Positions 1 through 9,273 of a DNA stretch of 32,131 nucleotides are shown here, piece by piece. This DNA is from Saccharofermentans sp. (GTDB lineage: Bacteria; Bacillota; Clostridia; Saccharofermentanales; Saccharofermentanaceae), in assembly GCA_016292155.1 (NCBI GenBank), contig JAEFBC010000206.1, positions 1 through 32,131 of the forward strand, in the 5' to 3' direction. Under the pieces are notes generated by a model. It saw only the letters and a list, made by a program, of their open reading frames with translations. It had not been told where the DNA came from and ran no database searches. Numbering within the stretch: the stretch's first letter is position 1; each line of letters opens with the position of its first letter. A program made the position numbers and the translations under genes.

Positions 1-1
1 T

Positions 2-217
2 ATAGACACACCTCCGGTAAGCACCGAAGTTGTTTCCGAGAGGTATTATTCCTCCGGAGGCATGACATACAATCTGCATTTCGAAGGCGGAGGCCATGCT
101 CATGTCTCGGCATATCACTATAAAAAGATCAGCGTCGGAGATGAGGTCTATGTGGTTTATTGCGATGGAGAGCCGATAGGCGTTTTTAGGACAGACGAAT
201 ATATTCTCGCAAATTGA
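2..217 (+). CDS. C-terminal end of an unidentified protein (partial)
   Basis: An open frame runs in from the left edge and stops with TGA at 215-217, giving the last 71 residues of a protein whose start lies outside the window. The tail is rich in Tyr, Gly and His (a GGGHAHVSAYHYKK stretch) and ends in alternating hydrophobic/polar residues suggestive of beta strands. I do not recognise the family. Only 15 bases separate its stop from the next ATG, and I see no terminator between them, so it is probably co-transcribed with the aldo/keto reductase. Confidence 0.6.
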   Translation: MDTPPVSTEVVSERYYSSGGMTYNLHFEGGGHAHVSAYHYKKISVGDEVYVVYCDGEPIGVFRTDEYILAN

Positions 218-232
218 GTACAGGAGATTAAT

Positions 233-1246
233 ATGAGAGATTACACACTTGGCCGTACAGGCATTACCGTTCCGCAGAATGCATTCGGCGCGCTTCCTAT
301 TCAGAGAGTAAGCACGGAAGAGGCCGTTAAGCTTTTAAGAAAAGCATACGACGGCGGCATGAGATTTTTCGATACCGCAAGGGCATATTCAGACAGTGAA
401 GAGAAGGTCGGTCTGGCCTTTGAAGGCATGCGCGATAAGGTCTTTATCTCTTCGAAAACCCAGGCCACAACAAGAGAGAAATTCTGGTCAGATCTTGAGA
501 CGTCTTTAAAGCTCCTTAAGACTGATTATCTTGATATTTACCAGCTTCACTGCGCCGCCAGGTGCTATGGCGAGGGCGATGAGCTTTATGAGTGCATGAA
601 GGAAGCCAAAGAGAAGGGCATGATAAAGCACATCGGAATCACTGCTCATAAGATAGGCGTCGCGGAGGATATCATTGCCAGCGGCCTGTATGAGACGCTG
701 CAGTTCCCGTTCTCTTATCTGGCGTCAGACAGGGATATAGCACTTGTTAATAACTGCGCCAAAGCAGGTATGGGCTTTATTGCCATGAAAGGCTTATCAG
801 GCGGCCTTCTTACCAATTCAGAAGCATGCATGGCGTTCATGAGTGAATACGATGCACTCCCGATCTGGGGCGTTCAGAGGGAATCTGAGCTTGATGAGTG
901 GCTCAGCTTTTTCGAACGTGATATAACCATGACTGATGAGATCAGGGCATTTATCGATAATGACCGCAAGGAGCTTTTAGGCGAGTTCTGCAGAGGCTGC
1001 GGATACTGCATGCCGTGCACGGTCGACATCACGATCAACCAGTGCGCGAGAATGAGCCAGATGATAAGACGCGCCCCGTCGCAGAACTGGCTTACCGACT
1101 TCTGGCAGAATGAGATGATGAAGATAGAGAACTGTGTTGACTGCGGAATCTGCAAAACGAGATGTCCTTATGAATTAGACATTCCGAATCTGTTGAAGAA
1201 AAATCTACAGGATTACAAAGAGATACTCGCTGGAAAAGAAGTATAA
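233..1246 (+). CDS. Aldo/keto reductase with C-terminal ferredoxin-type Fe-S clusters
   Basis: A 337-residue predicted cytoplasmic NAD(P)H-dependent oxidoreductase of the aldo/keto reductase superfamily. The TIM-barrel part (about residues 3-230) shows the catalytic tetrad in order: Asp47 (FDTA), Tyr52 (AYSDSE), Lys75 (ISSK) and His106 (YQLH). The C-terminal third carries two four-cysteine sets, Cys253/256/259/262 and Cys301/304/307/311 (CVDCGICKTRCP), which should bind two [4Fe-4S] clusters. This is known for a subgroup of anaerobe AKRs and implies electron exchange with ferredoxin or another redox partner; the substrate cannot be told from sequence. The ATG at 233 follows an AGGAG site at about 221-225. 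The gene ends at a bidirectional terminator shared with the convergent sigma-factor gene. Confidence 0.9.
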   Translation: MRDYTLGRTGITVPQNAFGALPIQRVSTEEAVKLLRKAYDGGMRFFDTARAYSDSEEKVGLAFEGMRDKVFISSKTQATTREKFWSDLETSLKLLKTDYLDIYQLHCAARCYGEGDELYECMKEAKEKGMIKHIGITAHKIGVAEDIIASGLYETLQFPFSYLASDRDIALVNNCAKAGMGFIAMKGLSGGLLTNSEACMAFMSEYDALPIWGVQRESELDEWLSFFERDITMTDEIRAFIDNDRKELLGEFCRGCGYCMPCTVDITINQCARMSQMIRRAPSQNWLTDFWQNEMMKIENCVDCGICKTRCPYELDIPNLLKKNLQDYKEILAGKEV

Positions 1247-1250
1247 AGAA

Positions 1251-1280
1251 AGCCCGGATCACACACGCTCCGGGCTTTTT
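1251..1280. terminator. Bidirectional rho-independent terminator
   Basis: A perfect 8-bp stem (AGCCCGGA at 1251-1258, TCCGGGCT at 1269-1276) with a 10-base loop is followed by TTTTT on the plus strand. On the minus strand the stem is followed by TTTCTTTAT. It lies between the convergent reductase and sigma-factor genes and can serve both. Confidence 0.88.
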
Positions 1281-1284
1281 ATGT

Positions 1285-2715
1285 TTATTCGTTAAGGATT
1301 GGGATTCTGACGACAAGCGTTGCATTATCGCCAGTTTGCAAAGATATCTTGACCTTTCTGCCATTCCCTCTAAATTCTATAACGCGCACATGTAATTTAT
1401 CGGACGGACCATAATCGGAATATACCTCATAGCCTTCTGCCTTATACCTTTCGATAAATCTCTCAAATACTTCTTCCGAGAATTTCGGATCATTAAACAT
1501 CATTTGTGCTTCAACAGTTGCATACTGACCTATTTCAGTTACCGCTGAGGTGTCCTTGTCATATGGTACAGACACATCAAGAACTATAAAACAACTGTCT
1601 GCGTCCGGGATAAGAACAAACTGCCAATAGTAACTGTCGACAACTGATTTGGCTTTGCTTTGGTCACCTGTTAAAACGAATCTCTCGGCATATTCTTCTT
1701 TGGTCATGCCGACCTTAACTCTGGTTGTTTTCCATACGTTATCTACGATCTCTTCGGCCGACATACCGTCCATGCCTATATAGATGGAATCTTCGGTTAT
1801 CTTCTGAGATGTCTTTGTCTCTTCCGATTCTTCAGGTTCTGTATCGGTTATAACGATGTCCTCATCAGAATGGTTTACGCTTCTTTCTGTTTCTTCTATC
1901 TTTGTATCCCTCGGTCCGGAAGGTTTCTTGTCGTCCTTCTTTGTGAGAACACCAATGATAATTCCTATTGTTGCTCCGACAGCAACTACGCCGGCAATAC
2001 TGCCGATCAAGATCTTTGTTTTCATAATATCTGTCCCTTTCTTGACTGCCGTTTTGGCAAGATTTGTTCCGGCTTTTGAAGCCTCTGTTGATGCGGACAG
2101 ATTGGAAAGCGAAGCCGGGAGAGGTTTAAAAGCAACCTTTTCGGCTTCTTTTGTAAACAATTTGGTTAAGAACGGTATAGCCATACCGTACAGCTTTGTG
2201 TCGTTTTCTTCTTCATACTTCTCGACCTCCTTCTTGATCTTTTTCTTGGCAAAATTCAGACGCCACAAAACTGTTCCCTGTGGGATCTTAAGAGCCTCTG
2301 CGATCTCTTTAGTGCTCATCTCATCAAAGTAGAACAGGATAAGTGTTCTTCTTACATCGTCAGACAAAACGTTGTTGATGATGTCCATGATGATCTTGCG
2401 CGTGTCTTCCGACTCGACGATCGAATCCGGCAGAAAGTCCTCCGGGACTGCTTCGACTGAGTCAAAGAACCCGTCTTCAACGTTGTCCGTCTTCGTCCTT
2501 GTGAGACGGTTGAGACACTTGTTGGCAGCATTCTTCTTGAGCCATGCGGTTACTTTGCTCTTATCCTCAATGGAATCGTAAGATTCGATCAATGATACGA
2601 AAGTATCCTGTACGATGTCTTCTGCGTCGGCCTCATTTTTGAGAAGTGCCATAGCTGTCCAGTACACCGCTTTGTAGGCTTCGTTGTAGATCTGCTCGAG
2701 TTCTTTGTCTGTCAT
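1285..2715 (-). CDS. ECF-like sigma-70 factor fused to a transmembrane segment and outer domain
   Basis: A 476-residue protein. Residues about 8-75 match sigma region 2 (AEDIVQDTFVSLIES at 31-45), and 118-163 match region 4 with the helix-turn-helix around STKEIAEALKIPQGTVLWRL. A basic, Ala/Ser-rich linker (165-230) leads to one hydrophobic helix at about 234-257 (GSIAGVVAVGATIGIIIGVL), then an acidic linker (258-310) and a folded C-terminal domain (310-476) of unknown family. Positively charged residues before the helix predict sigma inside and C-terminus outside. ECF factors are usually about 180-200 residues with a separate membrane anti-sigma; here sensor and sigma would be one chain. No anti-sigma gene is adjacent. 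AAGGAGG at 2724-2730 precedes the ATG. Regulated intramembrane cleavage is an inference. Confidence 0.82.
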   Translation of the reverse strand: MTDKELEQIYNEAYKAVYWTAMALLKNEADAEDIVQDTFVSLIESYDSIEDKSKVTAWLKKNAANKCLNRLTRTKTDNVEDGFFDSVEAVPEDFLPDSIVESEDTRKIIMDIINNVLSDDVRRTLILFYFDEMSTKEIAEALKIPQGTVLWRLNFAKKKIKKEVEKYEEENDTKLYGMAIPFLTKLFTKEAEKVAFKPLPASLSNLSASTEASKAGTNLAKTAVKKGTDIMKTKILIGSIAGVVAVGATIGIIIGVLTKKDDKKPSGPRDTKIEETERSVNHSDEDIVITDTEPEESEETKTSQKITEDSIYIGMDGMSAEEIVDNVWKTTRVKVGMTKEEYAERFVLTGDQSKAKSVVDSYYWQFVLIPDADSCFIVLDVSVPYDKDTSAVTEIGQYATVEAQMMFNDPKFSEEVFERFIERYKAEGYEVYSDYGPSDKLHVRVIEFRGNGRKVKISLQTGDNATLVVRIPILNE

Positions 2716-2741
2716 GTTTTTTGCCTCCTTAAGTCCGCATC

Positions 2742-2754
2742 TGTCTTATAGACA
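2742..2754. promoter_or_regulatory. Short palindrome over a possible -10 of the sigma gene
   Basis: TGTCT-TAT-AGACA is a perfect inverted repeat 27 bases upstream of the sigma-factor start. On the minus strand it contains TATAAG, a possible -10; I find no good -35 at the right spacing. It could be an operator, or chance. Confidence 0.25.
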
Positions 2755-2859
2755 CATAAGCGATGCATATTATTGGGTGGTCATGAGAAATTTTTTCTGT
2801 TTTTTATAATATCAATTCGAAAACGTCTTTAAAACAATTAAATAAGCTGTTAAGACCCA

Positions 2860-2868
2860 TGTTATAAT
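2860..2868 (+). promoter_or_regulatory. Extended -10 promoter of yfhO-like gene
   Basis: TGTTATAAT is a perfect extended -10 (TGnTATAAT); no convincing -35 is visible. Initiation near 2875 would put the ribosome site (AAAGGAGA, 2877-2884) almost at the 5' end of the message. It would also exclude the in-frame GTG at 2870 as a start, supporting TTG at 2891. Confidence 0.55.
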
Positions 2869-2890
2869 CGTGTGGGAAAGGAGACGGGCT

Positions 2891-5584
2891 TTGAAGGAAC
2901 TGACTGCATTAGGCAAAGAGAAAAAAGCATTTAATAAGGCACCTGTTATTACGTGCCTTTGCTCTGTTCTGATTACTTTGTTTATTCTGTTGCTGTCTTT
3001 TATCCTTATGGGCTTTGCTCCGTTCGGCGATCAGGCTCTTCTTTATAAAGACGGACAGCAGCAGATGGTCGATCTTTTCTGCTGGTATAAGGATGTCCTC
3101 ACAGGCAGGTCTTCGCTGGACTATACGTTCACGAAATATCTGGGAGGAAGCAATTTCGCAGTCTTCTCATATTACCTGTCATCTCCATTCAGTCTTCTGA
3201 TCGTTTTCTTCGACAAGTCCCAGGCTTCATTATTCATGAATGTCCTTTACCTGCTGAAGACTTTATTTGCTGCGGGCTTTGCAGGCTTTTACCTCTGCAG
3301 GAGATTTAAGCCTGATACTTTTCCCAAGTGTTCTGTCACAGCTTTCCTTGCAGCATCCTATGCTTTAAATGTTTACATGATCTCCCAGAGCTCCAACATA
3401 ATGTGGCTCGACGGAGTCTATATGCTGCCCCTGATCCTTGCAGGAGTCGAGAAACTCGTAAATGAGAAGAAGAGCACGCTCTTTATAATCTCAGCAGGCT
3501 TGGGGCTCATCTTCAACTGGTATGTGGGAATAATCAATCTGATGTTTGCAGGTATATGGCTCTTTTTCGAGACAGCGCGGAAAGCAGTCATGCAGAGTCC
3601 TTATGAGAATAAGAAGGAACATCCTGTTTTAAGATTATTCGGCGAATCCATCGTAAGGTTCGCAATAGCATGCGTATCAACGCTCCTTATATCTGCAGTT
3701 ATCCTTCTTCCGACGCTGACGATGCTCTCGGGAAGATCCTATGGCCACTCGGGCCTTGCGATGCTTACGGACTTTTCAGTAATAGGCCTCATACCCAATG
3801 TCATCAGCAATTATTCATTCGGCGTCGTAAGCCTTGAGGGAAGTGTAAATCTCTTCGCAGGAAGCCTCGCATTCTTCGGCGTCATTATGCTTTTCTTCTC
3901 CGTCTCCAAAAAGCTCAAGGAGAAGATCCTTTATGGAGTCCTGCTGTTATTTACCGTCCTGTCTTTTTACTGGCAGCCGCTGGTGGCTCTTTTCTCGATG
4001 CTGAGGGAAGTTGAAGCGTTCTGGTACCGTTATTCCTATGTAGGAAGCTTTGTGCTTATTTATCTTGCGGCTGTATTCTATCTCGAATGTGATCTTAAGA
4101 AGATCAGGATATATATTCCGCCGTGCATTGCGGCTGTTTATGTCCTGACAGTTATCTTACTGGCCGACAAGAATTCGCACCCGGTACCGGAAGTTTTATT
4201 GACTCTGAAGCTGGCTGATATCTTATCTTTAGGTGTTGACTATTATCTTGTCCCGATCGTTTCTAAGATTGTCTTCCCGGTCATTACAGCTCTTTTCCTG
4301 TGCCTCGTTATCGCATCCAAAGAGAAAGATAAATCTGCCGTTAAACTTGGTTCGGGAATACTGGCTTTTATGCTGGTCACGGAACTTGTTTTCAGCCAGC
4401 TTGTTCTGGGCCTTATCTATTCGACTAATGACGGACCTTCTATCGGTACCTACACGGATATGGAGACCGAGCTCCTTAACAAGATCGACGATCCATCCTT
4501 CTACCGCGTTGTCCAGACGTCATATCACAGTTACTACCATGAGCTCTCGGCTTCATACAGCGAGCCGATGGCGTACGGCTTTAATTCCGTAACTGCTTTT
4601 GTATCTGCGCCTGATGAGAACAGTGTATGGTTCTTGGACAGGGCAGGTTATCCCGGCTACTACGATACTATCCCCGTAACCGAATCTGAGAACATCGCGC
4701 TCGACAGCATCCTTTCCGTTAAGTATGTTCTTCTTCCTGCAGGAGATAAGAAGTCTGCAGGCCTTCAGAAGATAGGAGGCGTGGAAGGCTTTAAGGATAT
4801 CTACTTAAATCCTTATGCCGTTCCTTTGGCTTTTGTCATTGATAAGACAGGCTCTTACGAGAGCAGCAAGACTGATCCCGCGTTATATCTTAATGACGTC
4901 TATAAGTACCTCTCAGGCGTCGAAAAGGATATCTTTATTCCTGTTGCTTCTGATAAAGTAACTGCTGCATCAGATGAGACAGGCTACACATATCTCATCG
5001 ATCTGGGCACTGATGACGGCGTCATCGCTTATGCAAATCTCATCACGGATACCGATACCGGTGCAGATCTTTACATGAATGGTGAGAAGCTGACGGCGTA
5101 TTCCGAAGAGATGGCGCCTGAGATGATCCGTATCCTGCCTGCTGACGGAAAGGCTGAGATAAAGCTCACTTTCAAGGACGCTGAAGGCGGCCACAAGGTT
5201 ACTGATGCGCTGTTCTACACGGTGGATAAAGATGCTCTTGCTGAGGCTACGGATGCCATTAAGAGCAAAGGAACTTTTAAATCCGATATCCGCGACGGCC
5301 ACCTGAGATTCGAAGTTACAAATGCATCTTCAGGCACGAGCCTTTTCATGTCGGTGCCTTTCAATAAGGGCTGGACCATTACAAGAAACGGACAGAAGAT
5401 CAGCTGTGATAATACCTGTGATACTTTCATCACGATCCCTCTCGAAAACGGTGACAACGTGATCGAGATGAACTACCGCGCACCGCACCTTACAGCAGGC
5501 ATTATTGCTGCTGTAATAGGCATAGTGTTACTTGCGGGAATCACTGTTTTCGAGAACAGGAAAAAGGAAAAGATCAGTAAGTGA
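2891..5584 (+). CDS. YfhO family multi-pass membrane protein
   Basis: An 897-residue integral membrane protein of the YfhO family (GT-C-like fold). The signature stretch soon after the first helix, with GDQALLYKDGQQQMVDLF and YLGGSNF, is typical; an acidic residue in this first outer loop is the expected catalytic feature of GT-C enzymes. About a dozen hydrophobic helices fill the first 500 residues. A large soluble region (about 510-860) follows, then one last helix (about 870-888) and a basic tail. Known YfhO proteins are linked to glycosylating teichoic acids or other surface polymers using lipid-linked sugar; the acceptor here is unknown. I chose TTG at 2891 because AAAGGAGA sits 6 bases upstream, whereas GTG at 2870 has no ribosome site. 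The 3' end overlaps the convergent PIG-L gene by 11 bases. Confidence 0.85.
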   Translation: MKELTALGKEKKAFNKAPVITCLCSVLITLFILLLSFILMGFAPFGDQALLYKDGQQQMVDLFCWYKDVLTGRSSLDYTFTKYLGGSNFAVFSYYLSSPFSLLIVFFDKSQASLFMNVLYLLKTLFAAGFAGFYLCRRFKPDTFPKCSVTAFLAASYALNVYMISQSSNIMWLDGVYMLPLILAGVEKLVNEKKSTLFIISAGLGLIFNWYVGIINLMFAGIWLFFETARKAVMQSPYENKKEHPVLRLFGESIVRFAIACVSTLLISAVILLPTLTMLSGRSYGHSGLAMLTDFSVIGLIPNVISNYSFGVVSLEGSVNLFAGSLAFFGVIMLFFSVSKKLKEKILYGVLLLFTVLSFYWQPLVALFSMLREVEAFWYRYSYVGSFVLIYLAAVFYLECDLKKIRIYIPPCIAAVYVLTVILLADKNSHPVPEVLLTLKLADILSLGVDYYLVPIVSKIVFPVITALFLCLVIASKEKDKSAVKLGSGILAFMLVTELVFSQLVLGLIYSTNDGPSIGTYTDMETELLNKIDDPSFYRVVQTSYHSYYHELSASYSEPMAYGFNSVTAFVSAPDENSVWFLDRAGYPGYYDTIPVTESENIALDSILSVKYVLLPAGDKKSAGLQKIGGVEGFKDIYLNPYAVPLAFVIDKTGSYESSKTDPALYLNDVYKYLSGVEKDIFIPVASDKVTAASDETGYTYLIDLGTDDGVIAYANLITDTDTGADLYMNGEKLTAYSEEMAPEMIRILPADGKAEIKLTFKDAEGGHKVTDALFYTVDKDALAEATDAIKSKGTFKSDIRDGHLRFEVTNASSGTSLFMSVPFNKGWTITRNGQKISCDNTCDTFITIPLENGDNVIEMNYRAPHLTAGIIAAVIGIVLLAGITVFENRKKEKISK

Positions 5585-7652
5585 TCTCCCAGTAGAATTC
5601 ATCGCGCTTGCAGAAAGCTGCCGTATAATCACCGGTGCCGGGATACAGTTCGGTGCCTTCGTTTTGTGAGACGAACTTGCTGATTGCTTCAGACTTTTTA
5701 GATACTTCCTCATCTGTCAGAACGATCTTTTTTACCTTGCTCCAGTCAAGAGAAGTACCCTTGGTGGGGAAGGGATTTGAGAATTCCTTTATAACAGGCT
5801 TATTGTCTGAGCCGTAAGTGAGGTGCTCAGGCCAGGTGTCCTCTTCGCCGTGGATAACGGACTCACAAAGCACAGGACGGTAGCCTGCTTCCTTTGAGAG
5901 GTTCTGAAGGATCTCTTTTACCATCCTGAAGCCGAATGCGTGATCTGTATGCCATTCGAATTCTGACGTCGTATAGATGCGGTCAGGACGGCAGGCGAGA
6001 AGGTAAGTGGAGAGGTCGTTCCTGAGATTTGCGCCAGTGAAGTCAGCAGGATCTCCGGTGTTAAGCGTGTGATAGTCGTAAAGGTTCTGGACCGGGTCAC
6101 CGTATGTCGAAGTCTTGCCGCTCCTGGACTGGAAGCACTTATCGGGATCTTCTGAAGACAGAAGTGCCTCGAGTGTAAGATCGCCATAACCCAATACAGT
6201 GATGTCTGATTTATCCAGGCCAAGTACAGCCAGCGCTTCAACGCTCTCTGCAAGGCGGATCGGAGTAAATTCGGTGCCGTAATAGTCACCTGTGGTAAGG
6301 AAAAGTACCTTAACGTCATTGCCTTTTTTAAGCTCCTGCTGGATCGTGCCTGCAAAGGCCAGGATCTCGTCGTCCTGGTGTGGAGCCACGATGAGAGATA
6401 CCTGCTTCTTTGATTCTTTTACTGATACATCGCTGAATGTGATATTGCCGTCACCAGGGAGGAATCTGAACTTGACTTCGTTCTTTCCAGCTTCAAGGAA
6501 GATGGCTTCGTCAACGGTTCCTTCGCCCTTGGGGAAGCTTACTTTCTTATAGAATCTGCCGTTGATAAAAAGGCCGTATGTCGCATCTTCTCCGGCATTC
6601 TTATAGGAAGCCTTAAGGTCGAACCTGCCGCTTTCCTTAGCATCGAAGGAATAGACTTCAGAGTGCTCACCGGGCAGGAGGTCTGCATCGTAGTTATATA
6701 CTTCGACTGAACGGAAACCTGCAGCATTGTCTTCAAAGACTTCAGCCGTATCGAGCATCTCGCCGACGATCGCGCTGCAGTAAGCTCTTCTGTCGTCATT
6801 GTCTTCGAAGAATGTGATCTTGCCATATGTCCTGTTGTGTGCGATCTGTCCCTTGTGGGTTGTTCCTTCGGGATAGAACATATAAAGACCGATCATGCCG
6901 CCGTTATGGACGTAGCCGTGCTCTGAGACATAACCGTCGATATCAACGGCGCACCTTAAGATATCAGGATAGCCTGCTCCGATAAGGCCGCCCATGAACT
7001 GCTCATCTTTAGTGGTGCGGTCTGTGTCGATGCATACCAAAGTCACGTTTGCCTGAACGTTGTCGAAAAGACCGAATCCGTATCCTGCAACACCGCCTAC
7101 ACCGAACATCTTCTCGTGGGCTCTTAAGTAGACATCGCCCTGAACAGCGCAGTTGACGATCTTTGAATTGCCCATATAACCTGCTATCGTTCCTGCAAAG
7201 CAGGGCTCATCCGTATCGTATTCGACATAGACAGATGAGAGTGTGAGGTTTGTTATGGTTGCATTTTCTATGACGTCAAAAAGGCCTACGAGCGAAGTCT
7301 GATAAGACTTCAGATTGCCGTCGTATGTATCTCTTACTGCACCGCCTTTTTTGGTGAGGCTTAAGTTCTTTATCGCATGACCGTCGCCATCCAAAGTTCC
7401 GTTAAATGTGAAAGGAGTCCAGTCTTTGCCAGCCATATCGATGTCGGAGGCGAGGCAGTATTTTCCGTCAGGCTTATTGGCGATGGCTTTGAGATCCTCG
7501 TAAGTCGAGATCTTCGTATATGTCAGAAGGACGATCCTGTGGCCGAGATCAAAGAACCCAAACAGCAGAACAATAAGCAGTATAACTGCAGCGGACACTG
7601 TGCCTATGAGAAGTATTTGGGTTCTGGAGTTGCTGTTCTTATCTTTTCCCAT
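5574..7652 (-). CDS. Membrane-anchored PIG-L (LmbE) deacetylase with beta-helix-like and CBM-like modules
   Basis: A 692-residue modular protein. Residues 12-34 form an N-terminal signal anchor. Residues about 60-300 contain GLUG-like repeats (GGVAG at 186-190, GGLIG at 221-225, GGMIG at 251-255, each followed by a short strand with N/R-C), suggesting a right-handed beta-helix or adhesin-type module. Residues about 312-410 resemble a carbohydrate-binding module (FDLKASYKNAGEDATYGLFI, then a Gly/Asn-rich strand pair). Residues 417-600 are the PIG-L deacetylase: HQDD at 425-428 and HTDH at 568-571 give the expected zinc ligands and catalytic Asp. PIG-L enzymes remove N-acetyl from GlcNAc-type sugars; outside the cell the likely substrate is a surface glycan, which fits the glycosyltransferase neighbours. 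It has its own promoter at 7697-7725 and a modest AAAGG site. Confidence 0.82.
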   Translation of the reverse strand: MGKDKNSNSRTQILLIGTVSAAVILLIVLLFGFFDLGHRIVLLTYTKISTYEDLKAIANKPDGKYCLASDIDMAGKDWTPFTFNGTLDGDGHAIKNLSLTKKGGAVRDTYDGNLKSYQTSLVGLFDVIENATITNLTLSSVYVEYDTDEPCFAGTIAGYMGNSKIVNCAVQGDVYLRAHEKMFGVGGVAGYGFGLFDNVQANVTLVCIDTDRTTKDEQFMGGLIGAGYPDILRCAVDIDGYVSEHGYVHNGGMIGLYMFYPEGTTHKGQIAHNRTYGKITFFEDNDDRRAYCSAIVGEMLDTAEVFEDNAAGFRSVEVYNYDADLLPGEHSEVYSFDAKESGRFDLKASYKNAGEDATYGLFINGRFYKKVSFPKGEGTVDEAIFLEAGKNEVKFRFLPGDGNITFSDVSVKESKKQVSLIVAPHQDDEILAFAGTIQQELKKGNDVKVLFLTTGDYYGTEFTPIRLAESVEALAVLGLDKSDITVLGYGDLTLEALLSSEDPDKCFQSRSGKTSTYGDPVQNLYDYHTLNTGDPADFTGANLRNDLSTYLLACRPDRIYTTSEFEWHTDHAFGFRMVKEILQNLSKEAGYRPVLCESVIHGEEDTWPEHLTYGSDNKPVIKEFSNPFPTKGTSLDWSKVKKIVLTDEEVSKKSEAISKFVSQNEGTELYPGTGDYTAAFCKRDEFYWEITY

Positions 7653-7696
7653 ATTTAAAAGCCTTTATATCTAATACCTTATATCTGACGGAATAA

Positions 7697-7725
7697 AGAA
7701 TAGCATTTTTAACAGAAAGTGTCAC
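7697..7725 (-). promoter_or_regulatory. Sigma-A-type promoter of the PIG-L gene
   Basis: On the minus strand GTGACA (5 of 6 to TTGACA), a 17-base spacer, then TATTCT preceded by TG at the extended -10 position. It lies 45-73 bases upstream of the PIG-L start, in the gap after the upstream membrane-protein gene. Confidence 0.6.
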
Positions 7726-7760
7726 TTAAAGCCGCAAAGCAGCGCAAGGCTTAGGCAGTG

Positions 7761-9251
7761 TTAAAGGCCTGCCCTCTTATAAAGGTAGAAAGCATCAGTT
7801 CCGACCACAGAATTCAGATCCTTGGTCGTATATTCGCAGGCCTTCACGAGCTCATAGCCTTCAAAACCGTAAGTATGATTTTTCGTGACGATGAAATCAA
7901 CGCGCTGCTGACTGACAGCTTCCTCCTTGGAGATCCTGGCTTCATCAAAAACAGAATCGATATTAAGGCCGCAGAAATACTTCTCGGTAGGAGCGATTCC
8001 GGAGACCATATAGAAGCCCTGATCGAGGAATCCGTAGTTCAGCATCGTCGCGCCGGGATAGTTTTTCGTATATTCAGCGAAAATATACTGCGGCATCTCG
8101 TCTTTGCTCCTGAAGATATTCACGGTGGCAAAAGATGAGAAGAATGCCAAGATGGCAAGTCCTGCTGCAAGAGACACTGCGATGAAGAGCTTTGCTTTAA
8201 AACGTGAGAAAAAGGCCTCTACGGCTGCAAGGGCAGGCATGGTCAATGCCGCGAGCGCGAAAATATAGTAGAAGCCGATAAAGCTTCCCTGGAAGATGAA
8301 TACGGTCGTGAACAGGAAAAGCGTCAGATAAGAAATGAGCTCTGCAAAACGCTTCCTTACGATGAAGAAAATAATTGAGATAAGGAGCGTTACAGCGATA
8401 TATAAGTTATCGGAGAGCTTTAAGTATGTGATTACGAGCGTGTAGGGGATAACACCTGATAAGGGGATGGAATCGCTCACGTTCCTGTAGAGGAAGATAT
8501 TGTTGTAGAAGTAGGCAGTGTAAAGATCACCCAGAGCATTATTGCATGCAAAATAAACCAGCACGGGCAGTGAAGCAACAATAAATGCTGCAATGAATAT
8601 AAGGATGAGGGAAAGGAGCTTCTTGAACTGTTTATTTCTTATGGAGAATACGAGGAAGATCAATACCATGCCGAGGAAGAATCCGCACAGGGTATACTTG
8701 ATCCAGAATGCTGCGGCAGTGGATATGGCAATGAATGCTGTCTCCTTTTTACCGGGCAGTGTCTTATCTTTAAGTGTCTTGAGAAGGATATAAAAAGATA
8801 TGACATAAAACGGCAGGATCATTTCCTCTGCGCTGTCACCGTAGAAGTAGGATCTTACGGAATAAAGCAGCATCATGGCAGGAACAGAAAGCACATAGAG
8901 GCGCTTTGTGACCTCGACATAAAGGCCCGCGATCTTTATCGAATAATAGTGAGTGACCGTGCAGATGATTATCTGGATGAAGAACACTCCGATAAATGTT
9001 TTCTGCGATACGAGAGCTGCAAGCGCATGGATGAAATAAAGAAGAGGACCTTTCTGCTCGTAAAGATCCCTGTAAGGGACCTGTCCTCTTAAAATACCGG
9101 CACCCATTGTGAAGAAGCAGTTCGGATCTTCCCAATAGTTAAAGGGGTAGAAGGGCGATGAGCACGAGAAGACCAGGATAACGGCCACGGCAACAAGGAA
9201 GGAAAACAGTATCCTTCTTAAAAACACTTTCCTGCTGCCTGTATCTGACAT
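7761..9251 (-). CDS. GT-C-like multi-pass membrane glycosyltransferase (GT39-like), putative
   Basis: A 496-residue protein with about 11-12 hydrophobic helices. Directly after the first helix comes a loop with YWEDPNCFFTMGAGILRG and VPYRDLYEQKGPLLYFI. This is the acidic first-loop plus PYRD...KGP signature I associate with GT39/ArnT-like polyprenyl-phosphate-sugar transferases of Firmicutes. The C-terminal about 110 residues form a small outer domain. The likely role is transfer of a lipid-linked sugar to an envelope polymer or protein; donor and acceptor are unknown. The upstream in-frame TTG at 9293 was rejected because it lies inside promoter-like sequence. ATG at 9251 has AAAGAGG upstream (9263-9269). 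The gene is divergent from the next membrane protein and upstream of the PIG-L gene. Confidence 0.72.
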   Translation of the reverse strand: MSDTGSRKVFLRRILFSFLVAVAVILVFSCSSPFYPFNYWEDPNCFFTMGAGILRGQVPYRDLYEQKGPLLYFIHALAALVSQKTFIGVFFIQIIICTVTHYYSIKIAGLYVEVTKRLYVLSVPAMMLLYSVRSYFYGDSAEEMILPFYVISFYILLKTLKDKTLPGKKETAFIAISTAAAFWIKYTLCGFFLGMVLIFLVFSIRNKQFKKLLSLILIFIAAFIVASLPVLVYFACNNALGDLYTAYFYNNIFLYRNVSDSIPLSGVIPYTLVITYLKLSDNLYIAVTLLISIIFFIVRKRFAELISYLTLFLFTTVFIFQGSFIGFYYIFALAALTMPALAAVEAFFSRFKAKLFIAVSLAAGLAILAFFSSFATVNIFRSKDEMPQYIFAEYTKNYPGATMLNYGFLDQGFYMVSGIAPTEKYFCGLNIDSVFDEARISKEEAVSQQRVDFIVTKNHTYGFEGYELVKACEYTTKDLNSVVGTDAFYLYKRAGL

Positions 9252-9273
9252 AGTTAATCCGACCTCTTTGCAA

